Both the position numbers and the translations under genes were made by a program. A stretch of DNA of 64,000 bases from CAZEKB01 sp964512225 (GTDB lineage Bacteria > Myxococcota_A > UBA796 > UBA9615), in contig CAZEKB010000019.1 in assembly GCA_964512225.1 (NCBI GenBank), positions 1-64,000 on the forward strand, read 5' to 3'. Below the pieces are notes generated by a model. It searched no databases. It saw nothing but the letters and a program-made list of their open reading frames with translations, and was not told where the DNA came from. The stretch's first letter is position 1. Each line of letters starts with the position of its first letter. Positions 20,002-31,703 of the stretch are shown here, piece by piece.

Positions 20002-21909
20002 TCACCGGTAGATGCGGACGCCGCTGTCGTTGAAGCCCTGGTCCTGCAGATCGATCCAGAAGACCATGTCGTTCCCGCTGTTGGGGACGGCGGCGATCTC
20101 CCGCTGCCGCAGGGCCCACCACCGGCCGCTGCGATCGTCGTACAGCTCGGTGTAGACGACGGGATCGCCGGGCAGCTCGCCCAGCCGCACGGGGGTCACG
20201 CCGTCGTTCACGGGGAAGCGCCAGAAGTCGCCCTGGGTCGTGGGCAGCGTCCCGGGCTGGATGAGGAAGGAGAGCTCGCCTCCGTCGCTGACGTACCGCT
20301 CGCCCTCGAAGGCGCGGTTCTGCTGGACGCCGGAGAAGGAGCCCTCCACCTCGTAGGACTGCAGCACCTCGTCGAAGCGCGCGATCCACGTCTCGGATCG
20401 GGTGACGCCGCCGCAGCGACTCGTGGCGACCCAGCCCGCGTCGAAGACGTTGATCTGCGCGCTGTTCGCGCCGTCCTGGTACGGGTCCGTGACCAGCTCG
20501 GGGTCGCTGGTGAAGCCGCCGTCGTTGAACAGGCTCCGGGGATCGGTGAAGCCGGAGTCGAGGTACGCGCCCACCCAGTTGGCGAACACCTGGCAGCCGG
20601 TCGCCGCGTCGATCCAGTACAGCTCGCCCGCGAAGGTGGAGACGAAGACGCCGTACACGGGGATGCGGATGTCCGCGTCGGACAGGTCCCACGTCTCGAT
20701 CGAGCGGGCGCTCGAGGCGATGCCCGAGATGAGGCTCGTGACGTACATCGGGTCCACCGCCGGCGTGACGGGGTTGACGTCGATGGGCTCGTACGTGGTC
20801 CCGTCGAGCATCCACAGGGCGTCCGAGAAGGCGGCGGCGACGAAGAGGCGGTCGGCGTCCGGGTCGCGGCCCGGATCGACGTCGATCGCGGGCTCGGGCA
20901 CGGGCACCTCGGTGACGGCGAGGGTGTCGAGGTCGCCGGGGACCCAGTCGAGCCGCAGCACCCGACCCCCCGCGCCCACGGCCGCGCTGTCGGCGATCCA
21001 GGCGCGTCCGTCGAAGCGACCGGCGGTCATGCGCTCGGGCGCGCTCGAGGGCGGCAGCTCCAGCCGATCGAGCTCGGTGAACGCGAGGGCGTCCCACACC
21101 GCGAGGAAGGCGGGCGCGTCCACGGGCAGCACGACCGCGAAGATCCACGCCCCGTCGTCGGAGACCAGCAGGTCCTGAACGAGGCCGCCCGCGTCCGCCG
21201 ACTCGACGCCGAAGAGGACCGGCACCTGGATCGTCGTGCCCGGGTCGGGGTCCTGCCCCAGCAGCGCGGGCGTGAACGAGAGCTCGCCCTGGTCCGTCGT
21301 ATAGGGAGCGCCGGGCAGCGCGTCCCTCGCCTGCGGCCCGGCGATCGAGCCGGAGACGGCGAACGCCTCGCCCTTCCAGACCAGCGACCACACCTCGGAG
21401 GTCGCCCGGGTGGGGTGGAGGCGCAGACCGCGCAGCGTGGGCAACCGATCCCCGCCGAGCTGCGCCCCTTCGGCGTCCGTGATGGTCAGCTCGCCGAGGC
21501 TCGGCCGCACCCACCGCGGGGTCCCGTCGTCGTTGAAGCCGGCCACGTGGGGCGCGCGCAGCAGCTCGTCCGTGGCGTCGTCCGAGACCCACACGTCGAC
21601 CGTGTCGGGGCCCACGGCGAGGGCGATCTCGGACAGCGCGCGGCCCGAGCCGAACGCGATCTCGGGGCCGGGCATCCAGGGCGCGGGGCCGTCCTCGACC
21701 AGGTGCCCGCCCCGCTTCATGTCCAGCTTGCTGACGCGGCCCGAGCGCAGGTTCGTCGTGAACCCGACCGGGACCTCGTAGAAGCCGGCGTCCGGGGACA
21801 GCACCGCGAGGTCCCAGGGGCCGTCCAGGCGAGGCACGGAGATGGTCGTCTCTTCGCACCCCGCGAACAGCACGGCCGCGGCGAGCGGCGCGAGGAGGAC
21901 GCGCTTCAC
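20002..21909 (-). CDS. Lipoprotein with beta-propeller-like repeats
   Basis: A 635-residue lipoprotein with lipobox FAGC (Cys18). The mature part is beta-rich with propeller-type phrases (GPWDLAVLSPDAGFYEV, DLLVSDDGAWIFAVV, DADRLFVAAAFSDALW), and the pair TGCQVFANWVG and TSRCGGVTRSETW holds two Cys that may form a disulfide. No enzyme motif is visible. GTG 21909 overlaps the upstream stop as GTGA, so it is made with the giant lipoprotein; both are probably surface or periplasmic partners. Fumarase follows after 25 bases. Confidence 0.75.
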   Translation of the reverse strand: MKRVLLAPLAAAVLFAGCEETTISVPRLDGPWDLAVLSPDAGFYEVPVGFTTNLRSGRVSKLDMKRGGHLVEDGPAPWMPGPEIAFGSGRALSEIALAVGPDTVDVWVSDDATDELLRAPHVAGFNDDGTPRWVRPSLGELTITDAEGAQLGGDRLPTLRGLRLHPTRATSEVWSLVWKGEAFAVSGSIAGPQARDALPGAPYTTDQGELSFTPALLGQDPDPGTTIQVPVLFGVESADAGGLVQDLLVSDDGAWIFAVVLPVDAPAFLAVWDALAFTELDRLELPPSSAPERMTAGRFDGRAWIADSAAVGAGGRVLRLDWVPGDLDTLAVTEVPVPEPAIDVDPGRDPDADRLFVAAAFSDALWMLDGTTYEPIDVNPVTPAVDPMYVTSLISGIASSARSIETWDLSDADIRIPVYGVFVSTFAGELYWIDAATGCQVFANWVGAYLDSGFTDPRSLFNDGGFTSDPELVTDPYQDGANSAQINVFDAGWVATSRCGGVTRSETWIARFDEVLQSYEVEGSFSGVQQNRAFEGERYVSDGGELSFLIQPGTLPTTQGDFWRFPVNDGVTPVRLGELPGDPVVYTELYDDRSGRWWALRQREIAAVPNSGNDMVFWIDLQDQGFNDSGVRIYR

Positions 21910-24900
21910 GGGATCACCGACCCGGTGCACCCGGCTTCGGCCCGGGACGATACGTTGGTGAGGGTGGTGAGGACGGTCCCGAACGTGGGGCTGTCCTCGT
22001 CGACGTCGATCACCTGCAGCGTCGTGCTCGCGGCTGCGCCGTGGAGGCGCCCGAACGAGTTCGAGACGTACGCCAGCGTGCCGTCCGGCGACAACGCCAC
22101 CTCGGAGGGGCGCTCGTCCAGCCCGTCCACGACCGCGCGGACGGCCCCCCGAGCGCCCGCCTCGAGATCGAGGATCCAGAAGCTGTTGTCGTTGAAGTTC
22201 GCGAAGTACGCCCGCGAGCCGTCCTCCGACAGGGTGAGGCCGATCGGACCGACGCTGACGTCGTCGGCGTAGCCCTCGGGCTCCTCGGCGCCGCGCGCGG
22301 CGGGCATGTACCCCGTGATCATGTCCTCGCGCACGGCCCGGGCCCGGGGCTCGTCCGCGAACTGCGTCCAGTCGAAGCGCAGCAGGCCCTCCGGCCCCCG
22401 ACGCGAGGACTCGTCCGACGAGCCCGGGTTCACCAGCGGCCCGAGCAGGGCGTAGAGCTCCGTGCCGTCGGGCCCGAAGGCGAGCTCGCGGACACCGATC
22501 ATCCGGTTGGAGATCTGCGGGACGACGAGGATCGCCTCGATGTCGTGCACGTTCGCGTCGACGTAGTCGTCCGTGCTGTCGTCGTGCAGGTCCACGACGA
22601 TCACGTACGGAGCGCGCTTGTTCGCCACGAGGCCGAACCGGCCGTCGGGGGACAGGATCAGGTCCGCCGCGCCCGCCCCGTGCACGAGGATCCCGTCCAC
22701 GAAGGACGACGCGTCGAGGCTGCTGTCGCCCAGGTAGATGCCCGAGCTCGCCGACGTGTCCCCCGCCCGCGTATCGATCTCGAACCGGTCGCCCGCGGTC
22801 GTGGGGTTGGTGATCTCGATGAAGTCGACGCCGTCCGGGGAGCGGGCCCGCCCGATGCGTCGCACGCCCCCCTGCTCGCCCTCGAACCACAGGACGAAGC
22901 CGGTGGGCACGACCTCCGCCGCGAGGCGCGTGACCCCGTCGCCCGCGAACGCGAGCGTGGTCGGGTCGTACACGGGCGCGGGGCCCCCGGCCGAGCCGCG
23001 CCGGCGCTCCCAGGACACGCCGTCGGCGCTCGTCGCGTGGCCCACGAGCGGGGTCTCGCCGTCGCTGCCCACGTACCAGAGGTGCCAGGTCCCGGCGTCG
23101 TCCACGACCGCCGTGGGCGACCGCAGCGAGGCGTCGTCCCAGGTGCCCGCCGCGCCGCGGTCGAGGGCGAGGACGTGGGGCGCCGCGGCCAGCGCGTCGC
23201 AGGTGGGCGCCTCGACGCTGCCGATGCGCTGGTTCGTGCCGTCGTCGGCTTCGTAGAAGAGGCGACAGGTCGCGTCCGTGACCACCAGCCCCGGGACCGA
23301 GACCCCGCCGTCGTCGAACTCGCCCGCCTCGAGCGGCTCCACGACCGGCGCGCCCCCGTTCTCCGCGGTGAGGGTGGACCCCGCCGAGAGGTCGCCCGAG
23401 GCGAGGTAGATGGCGCCCGAGACCTCGATCGCGGCCCACGTGACGCCCCCGTGAGTGCGCAGGTCCAGCGAGAGCGGGACCGCCCGGGGGTCGGCTCCGT
23501 TCAGGCTGGCAGCGGCGCCCGTGAACCCGTCGAAGTCGAGCGTCCCCGCGGGCACCAGCGAGGCCCCGCCGTCCACGGCCAGGGCCGCCCGCCGACGGCC
23601 GCCGGAGTGCCCGAGGTAGGCCACGAGATCGCCGGTGCCCACCGACGAAGGCGAGCCCACGCCCGTCTCGTCGAAGGCGCCGGACTCGCCCTGCCCGAGG
23701 GCCTGGCCGCCGACGATGCGGAACTTCACCGGGCTGCTCGAACCCTCGAAGACCGGGCCCTCCTCGGCGAAGTCGCTGAGGACGCCGGAGACGTCGCCCT
23801 CGAGGAAGTAGTAGCCGCCGGTGGCGGCCGAGGACGCGAAGGCGCGGCGGGGGAGCCCGTCGGCGTCGACGACGCCGTCGTACACCGGGTTGCGGGGGTC
23901 CTTCGTCCAGGTCGTCCCGTCGATGGAGTGGGCGAGCCCCGTCGCCCACGTGGCGCCGTCGAAGCCCTGGTACCAGAGGTGATACCGGCCGTTGCGGAAC
24001 AGGACGGAAGGCTGCGCGACGGCCACGTCGTCCCACGCGCCCTCGGCTCCGCGCGCGAGGACCACCGAGGTGCCCGCCACGCCGAAGGGGCTGCGCGTGA
24101 AGGCGTCCGGGGCGTCCGCGACGGCGAGGCCGATGGCGAGGCCGGGGGGCAGACCCTCGGGGGTGTCGGGGCCGTCGGCGTAGCCCGTGTAGTAGAGCAG
24201 CCACTCGCCCGTGGACCCGTTGCGGAGGACCGAGGGGCCGAACACGCCGCCCGCGTCCCACCCCGCGGAGTCGGCCGCGAGCACGACGCCGTCCTCCACC
24301 GCGCCGAGCGTCGCGTCGCCCGCCCGGGTCAGGGAGGAGAGGTCGCCGCCCGCCGCGTGGCCGATCGCCTCGCCGAGGCCCGCGCCGCCGCTCCAGAAGA
24401 CGTCGAAGAGGTCGGTCTCCGCCCAGAATTCGGGGTCGAAGACGCCCGCCGCGTCCCAGCCCCCGTCCAGGGGGAGGACCTCGGGGCTCGCGAAGAGCGC
24501 CCAGTCCAAGGCGTTCCCGTCCGCCTGGAGGCGGCCGATGGTGCGAGTCCCGTCGGTGGCGGTGCCCGCGGCGAGGCCCTCGAGCCGCCCGGAGACGCGT
24601 CCGATGGAGACGGCCCCGAGACCGCCCGCGGCCCAGGTCGAGTCGCCGGGCGCTAGGTCGGCGCCCCCGGCGGCGGGCACGAAGGTCGCCCCCGCGTCGC
24701 CCGAGTCCGCGCGGAAGAGCGAGTCCACGCCGCCCGCGCCCGGGGCCGGGTGGTAGAGGCGGACGGTCCCGCCCGCCATCTCCACGGTGATCGTCTCGTT
24801 CTCGAGCAGGTCCGAGTCGACCGCGAGGAGCTCGAAGTCGGGGTCCGAGCCCGAGCCGTCCGCGTCGACGAACCGGGCCTTGGACACCGACCGCTCACCC

Positions 24901-25604
24901 ACGAGGTCGACGTACGAGATCGGGTCGGTGACGAGATCCAGGGCGAAGACTTCGTGGGTCGTGAGGCCCAGGCCGTAGGCCCGCCGCGTCGCCGGGTTGA
25001 CGACGACCGACCACGGGTCCGCCGGGACCTGGACGTAGCGGAACGGGCCCCAGCTCCGGGGGGCCGCGTCGTGGAAGGCGGGCGCACGCGGGTCCGACGC
25101 GTCGACGACGTAGATCGGGTCCGTGAGGTCGCCGTCGAGGCCGCCCGACTGCCGACTGGTCAGCAGGGCGATGTCCGATGCGTCGTCGAAGGCGATGCGC
25201 CCCGCGAACTCCTGCATGCGCAGGGCGCTCGCCCGCACCTCGTGCATGCCGTTGACGGGGCACGTCAGATCGATGGACGAAGCGTCGATGGAGAGGAGGC
25301 TGGAGCCCTCGAAGTTCGACGACGCGTTGCTGTTGACGGCGAAGATGAAGTGGTTGCCGGCGTCCTGGGGGTCCGGTCGCACCTGCAGGTCGGCGGGGGC
25401 CGCGAGGCAGGTCCCGATGCCGATCTGTCCGTACTCGAACGCGTCGAGCGTGTTCCCCTCGTCGTCCGTGGGGAGCACGCTGCAGGGGCCGAGATCGGGC
25501 AGCTGGAACGGCGTGCAGCTCACCGCCCCGGCCGCGAGGGCCGAGGCGCCGAACAGGACCGGCAGGAGTCCGCGCCCGCGAAGGGGCGCGCCGGAGGGCG
25601 TCAT
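21906..25604 (-). CDS. Giant lipoprotein with GH43/32-like and YVTN-like propeller repeats
   Basis: A 1232-residue lipoprotein with signal core GLLPVLFGASALAAGAVSC (Cys30). The middle third has repeats resembling the five-bladed propeller of glycoside hydrolase families 43, 62 and 32: QPSVLFRNGRYHLWYQGF, GPSVLRNGSTGEWLLYYTGY, SPTAVVDDAGTWHLWYVGS. The C-terminal part has YVTN/NHL-type blades such as LSPDGRFGLVANKR and LSPDGTLAYVSNSFGRL. Catalytic acids of a true glycosidase cannot be identified by eye. ATG 25604 is chosen over an ATG at 25688 because it gives a proper signal peptide. A TAGGAA sequence lies ten bases upstream of it. Confidence 0.78.
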   Translation of the reverse strand: MTPSGAPLRGRGLLPVLFGASALAAGAVSCTPFQLPDLGPCSVLPTDDEGNTLDAFEYGQIGIGTCLAAPADLQVRPDPQDAGNHFIFAVNSNASSNFEGSSLLSIDASSIDLTCPVNGMHEVRASALRMQEFAGRIAFDDASDIALLTSRQSGGLDGDLTDPIYVVDASDPRAPAFHDAAPRSWGPFRYVQVPADPWSVVVNPATRRAYGLGLTTHEVFALDLVTDPISYVDLVGERSVSKARFVDADGSGSDPDFELLAVDSDLLENETITVEMAGGTVRLYHPAPGAGGVDSLFRADSGDAGATFVPAAGGADLAPGDSTWAAGGLGAVSIGRVSGRLEGLAAGTATDGTRTIGRLQADGNALDWALFASPEVLPLDGGWDAAGVFDPEFWAETDLFDVFWSGGAGLGEAIGHAAGGDLSSLTRAGDATLGAVEDGVVLAADSAGWDAGGVFGPSVLRNGSTGEWLLYYTGYADGPDTPEGLPPGLAIGLAVADAPDAFTRSPFGVAGTSVVLARGAEGAWDDVAVAQPSVLFRNGRYHLWYQGFDGATWATGLAHSIDGTTWTKDPRNPVYDGVVDADGLPRRAFASSAATGGYYFLEGDVSGVLSDFAEEGPVFEGSSSPVKFRIVGGQALGQGESGAFDETGVGSPSSVGTGDLVAYLGHSGGRRRAALAVDGGASLVPAGTLDFDGFTGAAASLNGADPRAVPLSLDLRTHGGVTWAAIEVSGAIYLASGDLSAGSTLTAENGGAPVVEPLEAGEFDDGGVSVPGLVVTDATCRLFYEADDGTNQRIGSVEAPTCDALAAAPHVLALDRGAAGTWDDASLRSPTAVVDDAGTWHLWYVGSDGETPLVGHATSADGVSWERRRGSAGGPAPVYDPTTLAFAGDGVTRLAAEVVPTGFVLWFEGEQGGVRRIGRARSPDGVDFIEITNPTTAGDRFEIDTRAGDTSASSGIYLGDSSLDASSFVDGILVHGAGAADLILSPDGRFGLVANKRAPYVIVVDLHDDSTDDYVDANVHDIEAILVVPQISNRMIGVRELAFGPDGTELYALLGPLVNPGSSDESSRRGPEGLLRFDWTQFADEPRARAVREDMITGYMPAARGAEEPEGYADDVSVGPIGLTLSEDGSRAYFANFNDNSFWILDLEAGARGAVRAVVDGLDERPSEVALSPDGTLAYVSNSFGRLHGAAASTTLQVIDVDEDSPTFGTVLTTLTNVSSRAEAGCTGSVIP

Positions 25605-25643
25605 CTGCCGGTTTTTCCTAGTTGAATCAAGCACATGGCCTGT

Positions 25644-25673
25644 TTGACGGAGCGGCGGACCGTACCATACGAT
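25644..25673 (+). promoter_or_regulatory. Sigma70-type promoter TTGACG-18-TACGAT, leaderless
   Basis: TTGACG (25644-25649) and TACGAT (25668-25673) are 18 bases apart. The predicted transcription start is at 25680-25681, on the GTG of the membrane protein gene. The in-frame ATG at 25672 overlaps the -10 box and would not be transcribed. Confidence 0.65.
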
Positions 25674-25680
25674 GTTCGGG

Positions 25681-26874
25681 GTGTCCACGGTCCCCGAAAG
25701 CCCGCCCGACGGGCGCGACGTCCGTCGATTTCGGGGCCTCTCCGCGGGGGCGATCGGGGCCCTCGTGGTCCTGGGTTGGTACCTGTTCCGATCCGTCGAG
25801 GCGACGGGGGACGGCGCGGCCTACGTCCTCCAGGCGCTCGATGGCTCTCCGTGGGACCGCAGCGTGCACGCGTTCGTCCTCGCGCCGCTGTGGGTGTGGG
25901 TGCGGGCGGGCGTCGCCCTCGGGCTGGACCCGGCGGCGGCGGCGAACCTCTTCAGCGCCGCCTGGACGGTCGTCGGCCTGGGCGCGGCGACGGCGCTGGG
26001 TGGAGAACTCCTGGCGGTGGTCGATCCTTCCCGGCGACCGGCGCTCGCGGCGCTGCTCGCCCCGACGACGATCGCGGCGTCCGCGACCGCGTGGCACGCC
26101 GGGCTCTTCTGCGAGGTCTACGGCCCCCTGGCCGCCGCGACGACGGTCGTGGCCTGGGCCCTGCGCCGGGGCCGCGACCGCACGGCCGGGGCGGCGATGG
26201 TGGCGGCCGCGCTGATGCACCCCGGGGCCGTCGCCCTGGGCCCGGGGCTGCTGCTGGTGGGGGGCGTGGAGCTGCGATCGAGGCGCGCGCTCCTGGGCGT
26301 CGGGGCGACGCTCGCGGCGGTCGCCGTCGGGGTCGGCCTCCTGGGCGCCGACTGGTGGACGGGAGGGCGGGGCGTCCTCGAGGCGGCCCCCCCGGACCGG
26401 TCCCCCGCCGCCGCCGTACGCGACGGGGTGCGCCTCTTCACCCGGGACCTCGGGCCCGCCTCCGTCGCGATCGTCGTGGGGGCGGTCGCGGCCTTCGCGC
26501 GGTCGCCCCGGGCCGTCGTGGGGCTGGTCGTCCTGTTCGCGGGCGCGACGCTCGGCCTCGATCGGTGGTCGGACAACCCCGGTCAGCTGCCGACCCTCTT
26601 CGCGGCGGCGGCGTTCGCCCCCCTCGCCCTGCGAGTCCCCTTCGGATCGAGCGACATCGGCCGCGTCGTGGGGCGCGCCTGGCCCCCCCTCCTCGCGGCC
26701 GTCGCCCTGCTCGGCGTGGCCGAGGCGACGAGCAGGCACGACGCGGTCGCCCGGAAGGCCGTCGTCGAGGCGACCGCCCTGGCCGCGGACTGCGACGCCG
26801 ACGGTCCCGACTGGGCGACGAGCACCCGGCGACGCCTCGCCTGTCGATCCGAGGGCCCCGCCGAACCCTGGTAG
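25681..26874 (+). CDS. Polytopic inner-membrane protein
   Basis: A 397-residue protein with about eight to nine hydrophobic segments (e.g. GAIGALVVLGWYLF, LFSAAWTVVGLGAATALGG, LLGVGATLAAVAVGVGLL, ASVAIVVGAVAAF). The first loop (DGAAYVLQALDGSPWDRSVHAF) recalls GT-C/DUF2723-like membrane glycosyltransferases, and FCEVYGPLAA also fits that group, but this is only a suggestion. The GTG at 25681 is chosen because the upstream promoter leaves an ATG at 25672 outside the mRNA. The TAG stop doubles as the -10 of the parvulin gene. Confidence 0.75.
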   Translation: MSTVPESPPDGRDVRRFRGLSAGAIGALVVLGWYLFRSVEATGDGAAYVLQALDGSPWDRSVHAFVLAPLWVWVRAGVALGLDPAAAANLFSAAWTVVGLGAATALGGELLAVVDPSRRPALAALLAPTTIAASATAWHAGLFCEVYGPLAAATTVVAWALRRGRDRTAGAAMVAAALMHPGAVALGPGLLLVGGVELRSRRALLGVGATLAAVAVGVGLLGADWWTGGRGVLEAAPPDRSPAAAVRDGVRLFTRDLGPASVAIVVGAVAAFARSPRAVVGLVVLFAGATLGLDRWSDNPGQLPTLFAAAAFAPLALRVPFGSSDIGRVVGRAWPPLLAAVALLGVAEATSRHDAVARKAVVEATALAADCDADGPDWATSTRRRLACRSEGPAEPW

Positions 26875-26877
26875 GTT
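26869..26877 (+). promoter_or_regulatory. Extended -10 TGGTAGGTT overlapping a stop codon
   Basis: TGG plus TAGGTT contains the TAG stop of the preceding gene. The start codon is 44 bases further on and has GGAG eight bases before it, so here a normal leader with a ribosome binding site is expected. Confidence 0.5.
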
Positions 26878-26921
26878 CCGCCGCCGACGCCGCGCCCCGC
26901 CGCGTCGTAACCGGAGCCCCC

Positions 26922-27767
26922 ATGCGCCTCTTCGTCCCCCTGCTGTCCGCCCTCCTCGTGCTCGCCGCCTGCTCCGGAGACGAGCCGGAGCAGGCCCCCG
27001 CGGGGGACGCGACCGCCGCCGGCGAGACGACCGGCGAGGCGACCGGCGCCGAGTCCGCCGAGGCCGAGGACGCCCCCGCCTCCGAGGCCCCCGGCGCGGA
27101 GGCGACGCCCGCTACGCCCAAGTACCTGTCGGCCGCGCACGTGCTCGTGCAGTGGAGCGGCTCGCAGCGCGCCACCCCCGCGATCACCCGCACGAAGGAG
27201 GAGGCCCTGGCCCGCGCCGAGGAGGTGATCGCGAAGCTGGACGGGGGCGCCGACTTCGCGACGCTGGCCAAGGAGTACAGCGACGATCCCTCCGGCCCCA
27301 AGGGCGGCGACCTCGGCAGCTTCCCCCCGGGGCAGATGATCCCCGAGTTCACGGCCGCGGTGCTGAAGGCGGAAGTGGGCGCGGTCATCGCCGAGCCCGT
27401 CGAGACGTCCTTCGGCTGGCACGTGATCAAGCGGCAGGAGGCCCGGCTGTACCGCGCGTCCCACATCCTCATCCAGCACACGGGCTCCATGCGCGCGGGC
27501 AAGGACATCACGCGCACGAAGGAGGAGGCGAAGGCGCTCGCGGACGAGGTCCTGGCGAAGGCCGCCGCGGGCGGAGACTTCGCCGCGCTCGCCAAGGAGC
27601 ACAGCAACGGCCCGTCGGCGCCCCGGGGCGGTGACCTCGGCGTATTCCCGTCGGGCGTGATGCACCCGGAGTTCGAGAAGGGCGTCGAGTCCGCGGAGCC
27701 GAACACCCTGGTGCCGAACGCGGTGGAGACGCCCTTCGGCTTCCACCTGATCTATCGCTTCGAGTAG
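26922..27767 (+). CDS. Double-parvulin peptidyl-prolyl isomerase lipoprotein
   Basis: A 281-residue lipoprotein (lipobox LAAC, Cys17) with a Glu/Ala/Thr linker to about residue 65 and two rotamase domains. Each has the parvulin pattern: AAHVLVQW, FATLAKEYSDDPSGPKGGDLGSFPPGQMIPEF, TSFGWHVIK, then ASHILIQH, FAALAKEHSNGPSAPRGGDLGVFPSG, TPFGFHLIY. It should assist folding of exported or outer-membrane proteins at the membrane, like PrsA/SurA-type factors. It is preceded by GGAG at eight bases. Its stop is three bases from the convergent PPDK stop. Confidence 0.93.
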   Translation: MRLFVPLLSALLVLAACSGDEPEQAPAGDATAAGETTGEATGAESAEAEDAPASEAPGAEATPATPKYLSAAHVLVQWSGSQRATPAITRTKEEALARAEEVIAKLDGGADFATLAKEYSDDPSGPKGGDLGSFPPGQMIPEFTAAVLKAEVGAVIAEPVETSFGWHVIKRQEARLYRASHILIQHTGSMRAGKDITRTKEEAKALADEVLAKAAAGGDFAALAKEHSNGPSAPRGGDLGVFPSGVMHPEFEKGVESAEPNTLVPNAVETPFGFHLIYRFE

Positions 27768-27770
27768 CGG

Positions 27771-30509
<2,739 letters not shown>

Positions 30510-30573
30510 GAGAGGGGTTCCGTCGAGGGTGTTTGGCGTCGCGTACGCCGATCGCTGCGGAGACGGCCGGGGC

Positions 30574-31683
30574 TTAGCAGCGGGCCGAAGAGACCGTCAA
30601 GGCGCCTTCCGAAGTGGCCGCTCGAGCCGCCTCGGCGGGCTGTGCGTCCAGGGCGTCCGCGACCTGCCGGGCCAGCGCCCTGGCGAGCGGGGGCGGCACG
30701 GCGTTGCCGATCTGACGCGCGATCTCGGTCTTCGTGCCCCGGAACCGGAAGTCGTCGGGGAACCCCTGCAGCCGGGCCGCCTCGCGGTGGGTGATCGGGC
30801 GGTGCTGCTCCGGGTGCAGGTACCGGCCCTTCTCGGGCTTGAAGAACTCGGTGCGGATCGTCACCGACGGCCGGTCCCACCACAGCCGCCCGAAGAGGTC
30901 CGTCCCCCCCGACGTCTTGCGGATCCAGCAGTCGGGCGTGATGTCGGGGCGGTTGCGCTGCAGGTCGAACCGGTTGCCGCCCGGGGGCACGGCCCGGTAG
31001 CGCTCGCGGGAGGTGGGCGTGGGGCTGCGCCCGAAGTGCAGGTCGAGGGGCGGGGGGACGTCCCGAATGCGCGTCCCCACGACCGCCACGTCGTCCAGAT
31101 CGCCGATCGCGTCCCGCACGGTCCGCCAGGGCAGCGGGCCCCCCTCCTTGGCGTGGGTGGGGCGCGGCCAGGCGACGGGTCCGACGCGCGACGCCACGAC
31201 GATCGCCCGGTGTCGCACGGTGGGCGCGCCGTGATCCGCGGCGCAGAGCTTGCGGCCCTCGAAGTCCGCGAACCCGAGCTCCCGAGCCATGCGCTCCAGG
31301 TCCCCGAGCTCGTGGGACCGCAGCAGCTGAGGGACGTTCTCCATGACGAAGACCGCCGCTCGCGACCGCCGCACGACCTCGAGGAACGGTCGCCACAGAT
31401 CCCGACGCTCGTCGCCCACTCGCTGCTTGTTCAGCAGGCTGAAGCCCTGACAAGGGGGGCCCCCGACCACGACGTCGGCCCGGGGCACCTCGAAGGTCGG
31501 GTCGGCCAGCAGGGCCGTGAGATCGCCCAGGACCGAGTGCTCGCCGGAGGGATCGAAGTTCGCGCGGTAGGTCGCCACCGCGGCGGCGGCGAAGTCGTTG
31601 GCGAGCACGGGGACGAACCCCGCGTCCGCGAACCCCCGGGAGAAGCCCCCGGCCCCACAAAACAAGTCGATGACGCGACGCAC
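30574..31683 (-). CDS. DNA (cytosine-5) methyltransferase
   Basis: A 369-residue C5-cytosine DNA methyltransferase using S-adenosylmethionine. Motif I is DLFCGAGGFSRGF (6-18), motif IV is GGPPCQGFS with nucleophile Cys78, motif VI is ENV (115-117), and motif X is QIGNAVPPPLARALA near the C-terminus. The target sequence is unknown. No restriction endonuclease or Vsr gene is adjacent, so it looks like an orphan methyltransferase. It begins with GTG; a sequence TGGTAGAAG ends six bases before it and may be an imperfect extended -10. Confidence 0.95.
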   Translation of the reverse strand: MRRVIDLFCGAGGFSRGFADAGFVPVLANDFAAAAVATYRANFDPSGEHSVLGDLTALLADPTFEVPRADVVVGGPPCQGFSLLNKQRVGDERRDLWRPFLEVVRRSRAAVFVMENVPQLLRSHELGDLERMARELGFADFEGRKLCAADHGAPTVRHRAIVVASRVGPVAWPRPTHAKEGGPLPWRTVRDAIGDLDDVAVVGTRIRDVPPPLDLHFGRSPTPTSRERYRAVPPGGNRFDLQRNRPDITPDCWIRKTSGGTDLFGRLWWDRPSVTIRTEFFKPEKGRYLHPEQHRPITHREAARLQGFPDDFRFRGTKTEIARQIGNAVPPPLARALARQVADALDAQPAEAARAATSEGALTVSSARC

Positions 31684-31703
31684 GGGGCGCTTCTACCAGG
31701 GAC

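Noticed and set aside
30526..30560. Imperfect palindrome GGCGTCGCGTACGCC upstream of ppdK as an operator
   Set aside because: The arms are short and made only of G/C-rich bases, which pair by chance in this DNA. The spacing to a promoter is unclear.
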